64,000 nucleotides of DNA from Nymphaea colorata (Eukaryota; Streptophyta; Magnoliopsida; Nymphaeales; Nymphaeaceae), in assembly GCF_008831285.2 (NCBI RefSeq), contig NC_045141.1, positions 12,632,106 to 12,696,105 on the forward strand, written 5' to 3'. The notes beneath the pieces are model-generated. The model did not search any database, was not told where the DNA came from, and saw nothing but the letters and a program-made list of their open reading frames with translations. Below are positions 44,891-57,121 of the stretch, piece by piece. Within the stretch, counting starts at the first letter, position 1. Every line of letters begins with the position of its first letter. A program made the translations under genes and the position numbers.

Positions 44891-46620
44891 TATCATCTTA
44901 GGCCTTTTTGTTCTTCACCAAAATTATGAAGAAAACTGACATATGCAATAAAATATCAAATCAGTCGTGCAAAAGTTGAAATTTGAAACATTTATTGTCA
45001 AATATGAATCAGCAAAAACATTGACTGATTTATTGTCAAAGATAATCATTTGATTATTAGAAAACCTTAATAAAGAAAAAACAATTAGGCACTGTTTGGG
45101 TGGCACCTCAAAACGGGGTCTCTTAGCCGAAACCAAAACCAGGTTTTGGCTCCCAAAACCCCATTTTAGGGACGTTTGGACGACAGCAAAACTCAGTTTC
45201 GCTCAAAACCTAGTTTAAAAGTATTCGCAAACTAATAACATAAAGAATATTTCAATCAATTTGCCGCCAATTTGATTCCAATTGACCGACTTAGCCTGAT
45301 TTTTTTCCAACACTAATCAAACTAAGTGTGTCATTATAAGGGACATAAAGCCAAAAAGATGTGCCAACCGGCTGCTTTAGCAACAGATTTTCTTGTAACA
45401 TGAGAACAAAGATAAAGTGGTAGCAGGGCAAAAGATTCAGCTGCTTTTCTTCCTTCAAAGTTCATTCCCTGTGGTTGACGAAGTGGGTCAAGAATCACGA
45501 GCTCATTGATCACTTGACCAAACCAAGCAGGAGCAGCTACTTGATTTTGATTCCCATGGACCCCAATTAGGCCCACTTTTGGATTGTTTGATTCACGTGA
45601 ACCCATAACAGGGCACCTAATGGCCTGATACTGCTGAGAATTAATAGGTATCATTATCATACCAGTAGTCTTTGTGTGCTTAGCTTGGGATCCATAGACC
45701 TAGTCTGGGCCATGAAAATGACCCAATATTCCTTTGTTTCTTCTAGCCCTTCATTTGGTACTAGACCCATCACTAGGCCCGGCGCCCTGGTACCGGGTCA
45801 ATCGGCCCGGTCGATGTCATGATGATGGAAAGCTTAACAATCGATCTCATGTTTGATTTCTCTTCTCTCTAGATCTGAAGTTTTGAATAGACTTGAAATA
45901 GTGTTCAAATTTCTTTTGTCATAAGCCTGCCATAAACCTTTTTTTTTTTCTTTTGTAGACAGAGATGAGATCAAAGTTGGCTAGTGGACAGACATTAGAT
46001 CTGTTTACATGAGGTGTTCGGGCCAATTTTGGGTTGGGTCGTTACAGTTGATATCGAAGTCAATTCGGTATCTCCTGATTTGCTGTTATAGGGAGGAAAG
46101 TCCAGTATGGATTTGAGTTTAACTCCTAACTTTTCTCCACTGTGAGAATACATCTTTGGACTTTCAGTCTTTCAGCATTACAAGAGGCAAGAATAGTGAA
46201 GTTTCAACCTATAGAATGCCTCTAAAGTAACTGATAAACTTTCACTTTGTCTTGAATACATGTGTTTTGAAGACTGGGTGCAGTCCCCAGCTCAGGCTTG
46301 GGCTCAGCCCGCTCAATCTAAAATCCGGGTTCGAATTGCTTGGCTCGGCTCGGCTCGGCTGGGCTCAAGCGCAGCCAATGTGTGCAGGGTCCCAACGATC
46401 AGATTGGTGGGATATGATATAATTAATGGTAACAAGTGGACCATTCGGCTTTTGCAAATGGGAAACTAATTAAATGCTCAAGTAGTCCAAGCCGGGCGAG
46501 CACTTTTTGTATGGGAGAATGTTGTCCTCCTTGCAATAATGATATTGGATGCAAGCTTTTATTCCTGCAATTTGATCTTATTTGACAATAAATGAAGACA
46601 TGTTCGTTTATATAGGGTTC
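42681..46620. other. Spacer with no recognised gene
   Basis: 44100-44800 is less AT-rich and may be old LTR sequence, but no TG...CA ends, primer site or pol domain could be placed. 45085-45215 carries GGCACTGTTTGGGTGGC and AGGGACGTTTGGACGAC, MITE-like ends. A 108-codon minus-strand frame (45334-45660) is open but matches nothing I know. (AC)n(AT)n lies at 44860-44890 and a CGGCTCGGCTCGGCT run at 46343. Confidence 0.45.
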
Positions 46621-46624
46621 GAGA

Positions 46625-46845
46625 TCCAAGGTGATCTGAGATCATTGAGAACCTTAGATATCAGAAACTGAGGTTCGGCCCACTTCCTCTCTCGGTTGGA
46701 CCCTGGATCTGAGGATTTTTCTTTTCAATATAAATTAGACCCGAAATCTACTATTTGTTTAAGGAGTGGGTTCCACAAACAGTGGATTTGAAATCACTCG
46801 CAGATCTTAGATCCGAGGCTATGAAAGATACCTTAAGAATGTTTA
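46625..46845. repeat. MITE-like repeat, family 3 (GGATCTGAGATC), copy 1
   Basis: Begins CCAAGGTGATCTGAGATCAT and ends with GATCTTAGATCCGAGGCTAT, imperfect inverted repeats around an AT-rich centre. Shares interior words with 47125-47395 (GTGGGWTCCA, AACASTGGATTT). Confidence 0.55.
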
Positions 46846-47124
46846 ACAGCCCTGAAGTTGCATGGAGATCACAGATCTTATATACTAAAGCTTGAGATTC
46901 CTGAAACTATATGCTGCCAACGTGCGCGTATGTGGACGCATGCACATACACATATATTAATCATTTAGACATATGGCTGTCACTCTAGCATGATCCATGC
47001 CAACCTTATTAGGGTAATACTTAATTGGAATAAATTACTCTCATGATAATATACTAAGATTATCTTGATTGCCAAAGCAACTGCAGATCTATCAATAGGA
47101 TACTTAGCCTATAAAAATATTTAG

Positions 47125-47395
47125 GGTGTGTTTGATATGTAGCCTTGGATTTGAGATCTGAGGATGATCTAAAATCACTTTTATGTGGGATCCATAATGT
47201 AAGCAAACACTGGATTTTATCATTATATATAAAAAAAGAGGATTTGAGTTCTTTAGTTTATAGCCAAAACCTCATATTTGAACTCGAATGAAAGAGTGGT
47301 TTAACCTTAAATCTATGGACCTCATATTCCTAATGATCTCAAATCACCTTGGATCTCCGATCCGACGCTACCAAATGTCTCTGAAGAAACATGTA
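47125..47395. repeat. MITE-like repeat, family 3, copy 2
   Basis: Starts GGGTGTGTTTGATATGTAGC and ends CGACGCTACCAAATGTCTCT. The ends are inverted over roughly 50 imperfect bases, giving a fold-back form. No clear target duplication. Confidence 0.6.
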
Positions 47396-47821
47396 ACAGA
47401 GAGAAGGTGGTGCTTGATGGTTCCTAGAATTGAAGTGAACAAGGGACAAAATGTCACAGAGGCGAATGTACTGTGTCTGTGTGCGCATCTTTGTTACCAA
47501 GACAGTCATCCCTAGGTTTTGGCTTGTCTCATGGGCCTAGGTCTGTGACTCACCAGGAATATATTTTTTGGAACCATTTGTTCTTTGTCAAAAAGTCATC
47601 CTCTAGGGCCGAGGGCAACCGTTTCTTCTTAGGCGTGACAAGACCAAGAAGAATCAAACGTACGATTTTATCATTATTCCATGGCATTGTCTCTCAACAT
47701 CTGCCTCATTCTAGAAAAACAAATCAGAAAAGGCTCCTAATAATTTATTGAAATTGTAAAATTAGTTCACTAGTCCTGAAATGACTTTATATCTTACCTA
47801 GTTGGAAGCCAGTAATTCATT

Positions 47822-48003
47822 AAGGCTGCGTTTGCATCCCCTCGGATTTGGGATCTCAAATCCATGATGTGCATGAAATCTGCGGTTTAAACAAACAAAC
47901 AGTAGATTTCAGCTTCTCAAAGAGCCTAGTGGGGTTTGGTCGTCAAGCTAAGAAGAAATTAACTCTGAGTCTTAACTCAAAGGTAAACAAATGTGGCCTA
48001 AAC
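47822..48003. repeat. MITE-like repeat, family 3, copy 3
   Basis: Starts AAGGCTGCGTTTGCATCCC and ends AACAAATGTGGCCTAAAC, with interior GGATTTGGGATCTCAAATCC and AACAGTAGATTTCAG related to the other copies. Confidence 0.5.
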
Positions 48004-48094
48004 TTCATCTCATGTAAAAAGTAGGACGCAGAGCAGCTGAAATAATCTGAAGAAGACAAAAGACATTTTCAAAATCATCTTCTTCACTTATGTT

Positions 48095-48245
48095 CATGGC
48101 GGAGCCAAAAAAAAAAAACTCTAGAGGGCCACACATTCACAGGTTTCGATATATATATATAACAGATTAAATATTTGAAGATGTTATCGTGAAAATGAAA
48201 AAACATTGAGGAGCTGGTGTGTACAACTAGGTGTCTCTGCCACTG
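48095..48245. mobile_element. hAT-type MITE, degenerate
   Basis: About 151 bp between CATGGCGGAGCCA and TCTCTGCCACTG, the same inverted termini as the other hAT MITEs. The flanks share only ACTTA, so the duplication has decayed. AT-rich interior with an (AT)n stretch. Confidence 0.5.
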
Positions 48246-51200
48246 ACTTACCATATCCAAAACTTACCACTCTTGTTCAAATACGCTTAACTTTAACATT
48301 TTACTAACGAGACATTTCTTAATGATGACTCAAACATGCTTAACCTTGAGGTTTTTATAATGAGACACGTCTTAATGCTGGCAGAATCTTATCTTATTCC
48401 GGATTAATTGTCTCGTATTGACTTAAAGAGATGCCGAACTTTCACATGACTCGATAACAATGTGTCAAACATTTGATATCATTCCTTGTCGACGTTTAAG
48501 TTTCAAAAATAAGATATCGTAAGGAAATCTCTTACCATTAATTTGGAGCCATCGAAGTGGAAAAAATAGTCGCTGAATTGGCAGGAGAGTTCAATCCATA
48601 TTCCCACAATTGATCAAACAAGGAAGCTGAAAATAATTGAGAGTGACAAAAAATCCACGCTAGCTAGCTAGTAAGGATATCTGCTAGTTGTTCTCCACCC
48701 TGCCTTAACTTTTCGTCTAGTCGGCGACAAACTCTCTCGCTTTTCCCTTCACTCACCGATTTGGGCAGCATCAGCTGGCCAATTATATTACTCCATCGAG
48801 GCGTTACCGTTTGCTTTCACGCATCAAACAAGTGCGCAGTCTGCTTCATGAGAAAGGATGGTAAATTTTTTCCCACTCACAAACAACAAACAATCCCCCG
48901 ATTGAGTTTTTATAGTAAATTTTGTACGCATGCCCTTGAAAGTCGTGCCATGCATGCATTTTATATCTTAACTTACCTTTCAAATCCACAAAGCAAGATC
49001 TAACTAAAGTAACTTCTTGAGCCATAAGATGCGCCGGTGCCCCAGGGTCCTTTCACAAGTGTCACTTGTTTCTTGAAGCGCGTACATGAAAAGAGTTATC
49101 ATCAGTATTACACGTAACATGAAAAGCATTCCAATTGGTCTATATATATATATATATATATATATCACACTATTTAGGCCCGTATGCCGGAAATCATAAT
49201 CATGTAGCCACAAGCTAAACCTGTCTATATGCCCGCCTCTTCTAGAGGACCAACCCACCTTCTGGCATGCACAACAAAACCCCAAATGAAACAAGGTGCA
49301 CCTTAGGAAGTGAAAACATGGTGAGCTTACAGCCAGTGGTGGTGCTTGACCACTGTGGTCTAACCGTTCCTGGGCCATGGCCGACCAACGCTGGCCGGCA
49401 GCGGGCAGCCACTGGCCACCGACAAAATGGCTTGTGCACTACAGAAACTACTCGGGCTATGTATCTTTTGACATGCAGAACGCATTCGTGAGGTCAATTC
49501 CTCAAAAAAACAAGCCCCCAAAAGGTTATTTCACAAACTGGTTGACCATGGGTTTGTAAAATATCACAATCCAGGCCGTTTTTCGTCAAACCGAAGATGA
49601 CAGTACGTAAAGCACTAGACAAGGCCCAATTCCTAGAATAATATGACACAAAATTACGTGCTAAACGATTCAAAATCAATTCCAAAAACAAAATGGAAAA
49701 CCCCAAGGCACCATTCTTGAATTAAACTCTGATTTTTAACGATTTGGCCATTCAAAACGTTAGATCACCACTCCTGAAGTCACTGGCTTCTCCTCTTCTC
49801 TTGGCCAACACCCCTTCCTAACTCTCTCTCCCCCCTCTCTTTTCTCTCTCTCTTCTCTTCCTTTCTCTCCCTCTTTCTCATGGTGGACAATGGAGACTCG
49901 ACCTCCCCTTGATTTTTTTTCCAATTTTATGCAATTTTTTTAGCTTTTACATTCAAACTAAAAAATTTTAGTAAATTCTAACCATGGTGTGGTTGTATTT
50001 AAATGCAATTTAATTAAGGTTAATCCATACTTAAGTCATATTAAATCTTAAGATCGCTAATCTCTTGATTAACCAATTTACTAATTCACTCACTATTTGT
50101 TAAGAGTACCTAAAATTTAAAAAATAAGCAGCTCACCAATTCTTAAAAACTGCATTTACATTTTTCAAAATTTTCTAAAGAACTCGAACTTCTGCAGACC
50201 AATTCTTCACCACATAATCTAATTTCAGCATAGTTTACAACATTGAAAAGCTAATCATGTGCTCTATTCACTTGTACTAGTCTCATCTGGAGACTCCAAT
50301 CCATGAGAAAGTTGACCACTAAAATTAGCAACGTATACGAAAGGTACCTACAGTCTAGGGCATTACAAAGATAATGAAAAAAATTAAAAAGAAATACGAT
50401 AAAACTGAAAAAAAAAATCTTTTTGGAGATTCGTTAAGAAAAAGACAAAGGCAGGTTTTTTTTTTTCATTTTCGTTTTCATTGCCATACAAAAAAAGATG
50501 TGTTTTATATTATTATGCTTGGCACGTTAATATAGCCGCTCAAGATATCTCAAACATGTTCAATTTAGCCTTTTATTAAGATCTTCACACATATAGCGTG
50601 TTTTAGGCTAATAGGAAGCATATGGAGTTTGTTCTATTTTGAGTCTCCAAAATTATGGACGTATCTTTAAGATTTGAGATTTAAATAGAGAGGAAAGTTC
50701 TGCTCCTGATTAGATCAATACTTTAATCTCATTCTCGAAATATGGGAGATGGAGGGTAGCAGACATGTACTCATTGGGCACAAGGAGCGAGGAATTAAAG
50801 AGGAAAAATTGGAGGTTTTATCAATATTAGTGCCTCAACAGTTCACCTTCTCATTCCAACACATGATTTTTGAGTTGCCAGACATAGCAAGTCATTTTAG
50901 TGGCTCGTTGTTGGAAGTAATCAGTACATGAACTCAAGCTATAGGGATAATGTTGTTTTCTAGAATCTGGTAGCTTCCTCAAGTAATTAATTTCATTAGG
51001 GAGGAGAAACTCCAAGCGAAAGAAGAGATATGTTGCTGTATAAACTAGAGTATGAAATATCGATTATGTTTTGTGTTATTGCACTTAGGGCTGTTTGGCA
51101 ACAGTAATAAGCTGACAATTATCCATGAACCTGCCTAGAAATCAAGGTAGATTCACGGAACACCATAATCCTGGGTAGGTTAATGGAATAGTAACAGTTT

Positions 51201-51567
51201 TTTATTGTTAACAAAGAAACCCTTAATGTAATGTTATGTATTGTCTTCATTGTTAACAAAATAAAACATCTAAATTAGCTGGAGATAAAAGGAGAAAAGG
51301 GTGAGAAAGGCAAAGATGTAAATGACCATTCATCAATTAATCCGTTGATCTAAATGAAGACGACAAGTGGTCAAGAATGGTCGTTCATAAAAATCAAAGT
51401 AAAAGAAGTGCATGAAGCAACCACGATGAATGGCATTGACCAGTCCAGTTTGTTTCATGACCAAGAATGGCCATTGATTATGAAATACTTTTGAGTAAAA
51501 TGTTTCACATGCATGAAGCTCATACGACATCAACTAAAAGGATTAATCATTAAATTAACAAGATGTT
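48246..51567. other. Spacer with no recognised gene
   Basis: An (AT)n run at 49139-49164, a pyrimidine-rich block at 49790-49880 and a fragment resembling the CTGTTTGGCAACA class of repeats at 51087. The minus-strand frame 49004-49378 crosses the microsatellite and has no domain; 50749-50931 is also unrecognised. Confidence 0.5.
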
Positions 51568-51572
51568 GGAAC

Positions 51573-51889
51573 TGTAGAAAGAAAGGAGATCAAGGAAGAT
51601 ACAAGATTTAACGTGGTTTGGTCTACTCAGACCTACATCCATGGCAAAAGCTTGACACCTCGTTGTGTTGTTTTTCATTATTTCGGGCCAAAGATAATAC
51701 ACATTATATGAGAACTTCCACCAGAATATGTAACGAACAAAGAAGGCTCTCTAATCTCTAACAAAGCAATACAATTAATAATGGAAGGATGAAGAAAGAA
51801 ACTATGATAGTTTTTAAAACATACACACAGGGCTGAATGGCTATATGCCCAATGGGTGAAAAAAGGAATGGCAACTCCATTCATCAACA
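51573..51889 (-). repeat. 3' LTR of Copia-B
   Basis: 317 bp; in plus orientation it runs TGTAGAAAGAAAGG...ATTCATCAACA. It aligns end to end with 61677-61979. Confidence 0.92.
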
Positions 51890-51903
51890 CGCCCCCTCAA
51901 GTG
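51890..51903 (-). other. Polypurine tract of Copia-B
   Basis: The minus strand reads CACTTGAGGGGGCG directly before the LTR start TGTTGATGAATGG. Confidence 0.75.
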
Positions 51904-52528
51904 GGGTGTAAATATTCGTACAGCCCCACTTGATGAGGTTCTTGCAATGTTGATCTCGATTTAAGCCTTTAGTAAGACCATTGCTAGTTGATCTGTGTGT
52001 AGACAGTTCTCCTTTTTGCACTTTCTCGTGAATATAATGACAATCAATTTCTATATGTTTAGTCATTTCATGAAAAACAGGACTCGCCACAATGAAAATT
52101 GCAGCTTGATTGCCACAATGCAAGAGAATAATATCAACTTGTAATTCAATTTCTGACACAAGAGTTTTAATCCATGTAAGCTCACTTGTTGCTGTAGCCA
52201 TAGCCCGATATTCTGCCTCAGCACTGGATCTGAACACTACACTCTATTTTTTACTTTTCCAAGACACAATATTTTCTCCAACAAACACATAATAACCAAT
52301 TGTGGATTTTCTGTCTGAATTACTAGCCCAATCAGCATCAGTGTAACTATACATTTGATGATGACATTACTTTTGTACCATATACCTTGTCATGGAGTCT
52401 TCTTTAGATATTGCAATATACGATTAACGATTTTTCAATGGTGCTCAGTAGGAGCATGCATGCACTAACTAGCAACACTGACTGCATATGTTATGTTAGG
52501 CCTCGTAATAGTCAAACAAATAAGCTTT
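51904..52528 (-). pseudogene. Copia-B RNase H domain
   Basis: Minus strand: from the right, SLICLTITRPNITYAVSVAS, HAPTEHHWKIVNRILQYL, then RSSAEAEYRAMATATSELTW, HCGNQAAIFIV, HIEIDCHYIHEKVQKGEL and LTKGL near the end. It has a stop near 52245 and changed conserved residues. It is cut from the RT by the solo LTR at 52529-55801; joining across that LTR gives the normal GSLIxLTITRP reading. Confidence 0.86.
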
Positions 52529-54090
52529 TGTTCGCATCCCCAAAATTTCTTTTTTATTGGAGAAAAGGACTCGTCCGTCGATATGAGGATCAACCGTTCC
52601 CGGCGCCTTTAGCGAGGAAAATCAACCCAATGGCTATGTTTATCATTGATGTATTTTGTTTAACTCAAACATCTTTTTGATTCTATATGCGGTGTAGAAA
52701 AATATTGAAAGTTTGATGTTTCAAACTTTTGAAAAGACTCTTGAAGAGTTGCTTGAGAATGTAAAACTTTTTGGGGACACTAAAATTGAAAAATATCATT
52801 TGAAAAGTTGAAGAAACCATTTTGAAATCATTTTAGTGTTCTCTTAAGACTTTAAGTAGTTTTGAGATTTTGCTCTAATTCGGTTACCACCTGTTAAGAG
52901 TTTCATCTCGTCCTGCTTAAGTTCTTTTAAAGATGTGTTTATGATCATAAGTGATATTGAGTGAAGGTGAAGGTATGGATGCATTCATCCTATATGATTA
53001 GAAGAATGTAAAGCATTCCTACCATAACATTCATCTAAATTCATTCCTACCACAACATACATCTAATAGTTTTCTTTTGTTAGTTATTGTATATAAGAAG
53101 GAAAAGTTTTTGAAAATAGATTGGGGTTGTAAACCATCGAGCATGATTCCAATATTGAAACATTACTTGGTTTATGGTCTTAGAGAAGTTGGTAAATAAA
53201 AAGATCACGAGAAGAAAATATTAAAAAAATACAAGAGATAAAACACTCTTATGAAAAGAAAGAGAGAGCGATAGAAAAAACATTCATATATGTGTATATA
53301 CCATCACATATACACATATATGAAAGCTTAAGAGAAAAAGATGTATTGATTTGAAGAGAAATAGATGATTTAGAGGAAAAGAAAAATATAAACACGTATG
53401 TATGATTGTGTATAAGAAATTTCATAAAGGAAGATATTTGTCTTGAAAAGATGAATAAATTATTCGAAAGAGAGAAAATAGAACACATGTGCATACACAT
53501 TCATGCGCATATGAAAATTTGTAAAATGAAAAGTGAAAACATAAAGAGAGAAAGATGAGGAGATCATCATGTGTGTATAGATGTATATAACATGTATATA
53601 CATACATGCCTTCACAAGATTAGAAATCAATGAATAACTTAAAATTACCAACTTAAAGTTTAATGTGGGCCAAAGGGGAGCTTGGACTCATGCAAGAGTC
53701 TAAGCTAAGTCTCCAAGGCCGCGTTAGAAAGTTTCTTCTGAAAATGTTTTGGAAAATATTATTTACATATAAACATTGAATGTTATTACTTAGTTTATTA
53801 CAAGGAAAAATCTTCCACCGTTGGGTATGAAAGAAAATCAATCATAACGAGGCACTCGTTAGGGTTTCTCATTGGGTGATTAAGAAGGAAATTAATATAT
53901 ATGATAATGCATTTTTAACATGTACATATTTGTAAAGGTTTCCCCGGGTTGGACAAGTCCCAACCTCAAAAATTAATATGAAGATAAAAAATGAAAAACC
54001 CCAAGCCACACTCTCATTCTCATCATACATTCACATATAAACAGAAAACCAAACAACTACGCATGGGTGATACATAGACAATATTCAAAC

Positions 54091-54091
54091 A

Positions 54092-54121
<30 letters not shown>
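54091..54121. repeat. (GA)n microsatellite
   Basis: About 15 GA units just before the minisatellite. Confidence 0.93.
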
Positions 54122-54125
<4 letters not shown>

Positions 54126-54154
54126 AATGGAAAGAAAAAGATTTAACTAGGAAG

Positions 54155-55060
54155 GATCATCTCATCTTTCCATGTTCCCGGTGCACTTGAGCATAGCCTC
54201 TTGTCTCTAAAAAAGAGATTGAGCACTATCTCCTTTGGCCATGGGGAGATGAAGATGAGAAGAGAAAGAAGAAAGAAAAGCAATGATACATGCAATAAAA
54301 GAAAAAAAATCATTAAATGAAAGATCATCTCATCTTTCCATGCTCCCGGTGCACTTGAGCATAGCCTCTTGCCTCTAAAAAGAGATTGAGTGCTATCTCT
54401 TTTGACCATAGGGAGATGAAAATGATAAGAGAATGAAGAAAGAAAAGCAATAATATATTCAATAAAAACATGATTCAATCATAAAATAGAAGATCATCTC
54501 ATCTTTCCATGCTCCAGGTGCACTTGAGCATGACATCTTATCTTTAAAAAGAGATTAAGTGATATCTCCTTTGATGAAGATGATAAGAGAATGAAGAAAG
54601 AAAAATAATGATATATTCAATAAAAACATGATTCAATCATGAAATAAAATATCATCTCATCTTTTCATCCTCCCGATGCACTTGAGCATAGCCTCTTGTC
54701 TCTAAAAAGAGGTTGAGTGTTATCTCATTTGGTCATGGGGAGATGAAAATGAGAGAAAATAAAGAAAGAAACAATGTTATATTTAATAAAGAGAAAACAT
54801 GATTTAATTATGAAATGAAAGATCATTTCATCTTTCCATGCTCCCGGTGCACTTGAGCATAGCCTCTTGTCTCTAAAAAAAGGTTGAATGCTATTTCCTT
54901 TGGCTATGGGGAGATGAAGATGAGAAGAAAATGAAGAAAGAAAGAATGATATATTCAATAAAGAGAAAACATGCTCTTGGTGCACTTGAGCATAGCCTTT
55001 TGTCTTTAAAAGAGGTTGAGTGTTATCTCCTTTGGCCATGGGGAAGTGAAGATGAGAGAA
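54155..55060 (+). repeat. Minisatellite inside solo LTR 1, about 5-6 units of about 165 bp
   Basis: Units start at about 54155, 54323, 54492, 54650, 54821 and (5'-truncated) 54970. Each has CATCTCATCTTTCCATGCTC, GGTGCACTTGAGCATAGCC, a GAGATTGAGTGCTATCTCC-like word, GGCCATGGGGAGATGAAGAT and an A-rich tail. The sister LTR has only one such unit near 57780-57850. The 111- and 136-codon minus-strand frames here are products of the repeat. Confidence 0.9.
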
Positions 55061-55801
55061 AAAATGAAGAGAGAAATGAGAGGGATGATGATTATATACC
55101 TCCAAGGAGAAATGACCTAAGGAAGATGAACACATTCACTTGAAGATCTCATTGAGTGGAGCTCCAAGATGATGCCTCCAAGAGAGTTGTAGCTTGCTCC
55201 AAGTTGGAAAGGAAAATGAAAAGAAGAATAGGGAGAGAGAGAGAGAGCTCTTAAGATAAATCGTAAGTTTTCAAGTGAGAATACTCTAAGGTTTTTCCCA
55301 AGGGTCACTCTTACCCAAGAGGGAGGGGGGAGAGAGTGGGGGGTATTTATAGAAGATTTTGGAGCCAAAACCCAAAATTTGATTTTTTTTGAATTTTATA
55401 ACATTTTCATCTAAATTTCACATAATTTTGCATTATTTCGAAAAAGAAATGCTTTAAAATGAGTATTGATTGGCCATTAGGCCTGTAAAAACATTTTCTG
55501 AAGTGGGTTGGGCTTGTAAAAATGAGCGCTCGACTCCATTTCAAGACGCACCGGACTCGTTTTAAATTCAATTTTGGTTCAGTCGCTCGCCACCGTGTTC
55601 TAGCACGCGACAAAGATTCAAAAACATATTTTGGCGTGAGAATGAGACCTTAAAAAAAAGGAAAGGTCCACGCACGCACGATGCTCAAATTTTGTGGTAT
55701 CGAACACGATTCGAATTTTGGATCTGAAATGCTCAATTTGGATTTGAACTTGAATCTATTTTAGATCTTCAATAATTTAAAAAAAAATTGCGGTGATTAC
55801 A

Positions 55802-57121
55802 GCTTCCCTATAAGGCATTGGTAGCCTTCTTTGTTAATGACAGGTTCACCTTGAGTAATTTCAATCTTTTGACCGACTTCAATAGGTGTCTCTACCGACT
55901 TGCACCCGATCTTTCCTGCTGTCTTGAGCAAATTCATCATGTATTTCTATTGAGATAGGAAAAGACCTTTGTGTGAGTGAACTATCTCAATTCCAAAAGA
56001 ATAATGAAATCTTCTCAAATCTTTTATGTTAAAAGAAGGAGCTTTTTACTCTTTAGGATAATAATAAGATGATTATCCTTTCTTTTGACAAAAGTGTGTT
56101 GTTTTAAAAAATTACTCAGATGCTAGTGTCACGCCCTGGGAGATTGTTTCAAACCAAAGATAGTTTTGTGCAACCTGCACACAAGCTTACCATTTGGTTC
56201 TTTTGGATGCCCATGAAGAAGTTTCATATCCACTTTTTCCTTCAACTCTCCTTGCAAAAAGGCCTAATTGGTACAAAGGCCAATTATAATTACAAGCAAT
56301 AGAAAGAATTACTCTAACGATGTTAATTTTTGCTAGAGGGCAAATGCTTCCTCATAATCTAAGTCTTGTGTTTGTCTGTATCCTTTTGCTACCAGTTTGG
56401 CCTTATGTCTTTCAACACTTCCATCACTTTGTGTTTTATCTTGAACACCGATCGACATCCCACAACTTTTTTTGTGTGGTAAGGTTACAATATCCCAAGT
56501 CATATTTTTGTATAATGCATTAAGCTCTTCATCCATGACTTTTACGCATAACAAGTCTTTTTTTGCTTGCTCATATGTAGACGGTTCAGAAGAGCTAGAA
56601 ACTTGAGACAAATAAGCTTTACATGAATTGTTTATTCTCTCATACCTAATATAATGCTCTATCGGGTAGTTGGTGGAAGTGAGCTTGACATAATCAAATA
56701 GATGAGTAGGAGGCCTAGTTTGACGTTCTGATCTTCTCAAGAAAAATTGAATGTCATTTTGATCATCTATATTTTAATTGTCAATCTATTTCTCTGATGT
56801 GGCATTTTCTGTGTTGACCTCTTGAAAAGTTTCTAGTGAATCTTAATTTCTTCTTATGATTGTGAACACATCTTTCACATTGGTGGTTGGTAATATAATC
56901 TCTCCCTGGGAACAATTCTTGTAAAATACATTAGAAGTTGATAATGAATTCTCCTCCTAAATATGTTTTTCCTACACTGGTTGAAAGAAATAGGGTGTAT
57001 TTTCATTAAATACAACATCCTTAGATATTTTAAGACGCTTTTCTTCTACACTATAGCATTTGTACTCCTTTTGCAAGATAGAATGTCCTAAGAACATGTA
57101 TTTAAGAGCTCGACTACTAAG
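55802..57121 (-). pseudogene. Copia-B integrase tail and reverse transcriptase
   Basis: Minus strand from 57121: SSRALKYMFLGHSILQKEYK and KDVVFNENTPYFF (integrase tail), a degenerate spacer, then RT (ELNALYKNMTWDIVTLP, HKAKLVAKGYRQTQDLDY, 56333-56740). Past 56330 the RT is heavily broken, with pieces of LDVKNAFLQGEL- and GLKQSPRAW-type motifs. I could not find an intact YxDD box. Solo LTRs bound both sides. Confidence 0.8.

Larger units (their letters stand above)
52529..55801 (+). mobile_element. Solo LTR 1 of a long-LTR retrotransposon family (3.27 kb)
   Basis: TG...CA ended (TGTTCGCATCCCC...GGTGATTACA), flanked by GCTTT (52524-52528) and GCTTC (55802-55806), 4 of 5 bases. Copia-B pol resumes directly on both sides. 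Its first 1.5 kb is the reverse complement of the outer part of 57122-59496. There is no primer site, polypurine tract or coding domain inside. LTRs this long are typical of some Gypsy lineages, but the lineage cannot be assigned here. It holds a minisatellite at 54155-55060. Confidence 0.82.

Noticed and set aside
46325-46345. tRNA-like GGGTTCGAATTG word
   Set aside because: No matching acceptor, D or anticodon stems could be drawn around it.
54155-55060. CRISPR-like repeat array
   Set aside because: Units of about 165 bp run head to tail without unique spacers, in a plant LTR.
54143-55135. Minus-strand frames of 111 and 136 codons as a hydrophobic repeat protein
   Set aside because: They follow the 165-bp minisatellite units of an LTR, and the repeated peptide is a by-product of the DNA repeat.
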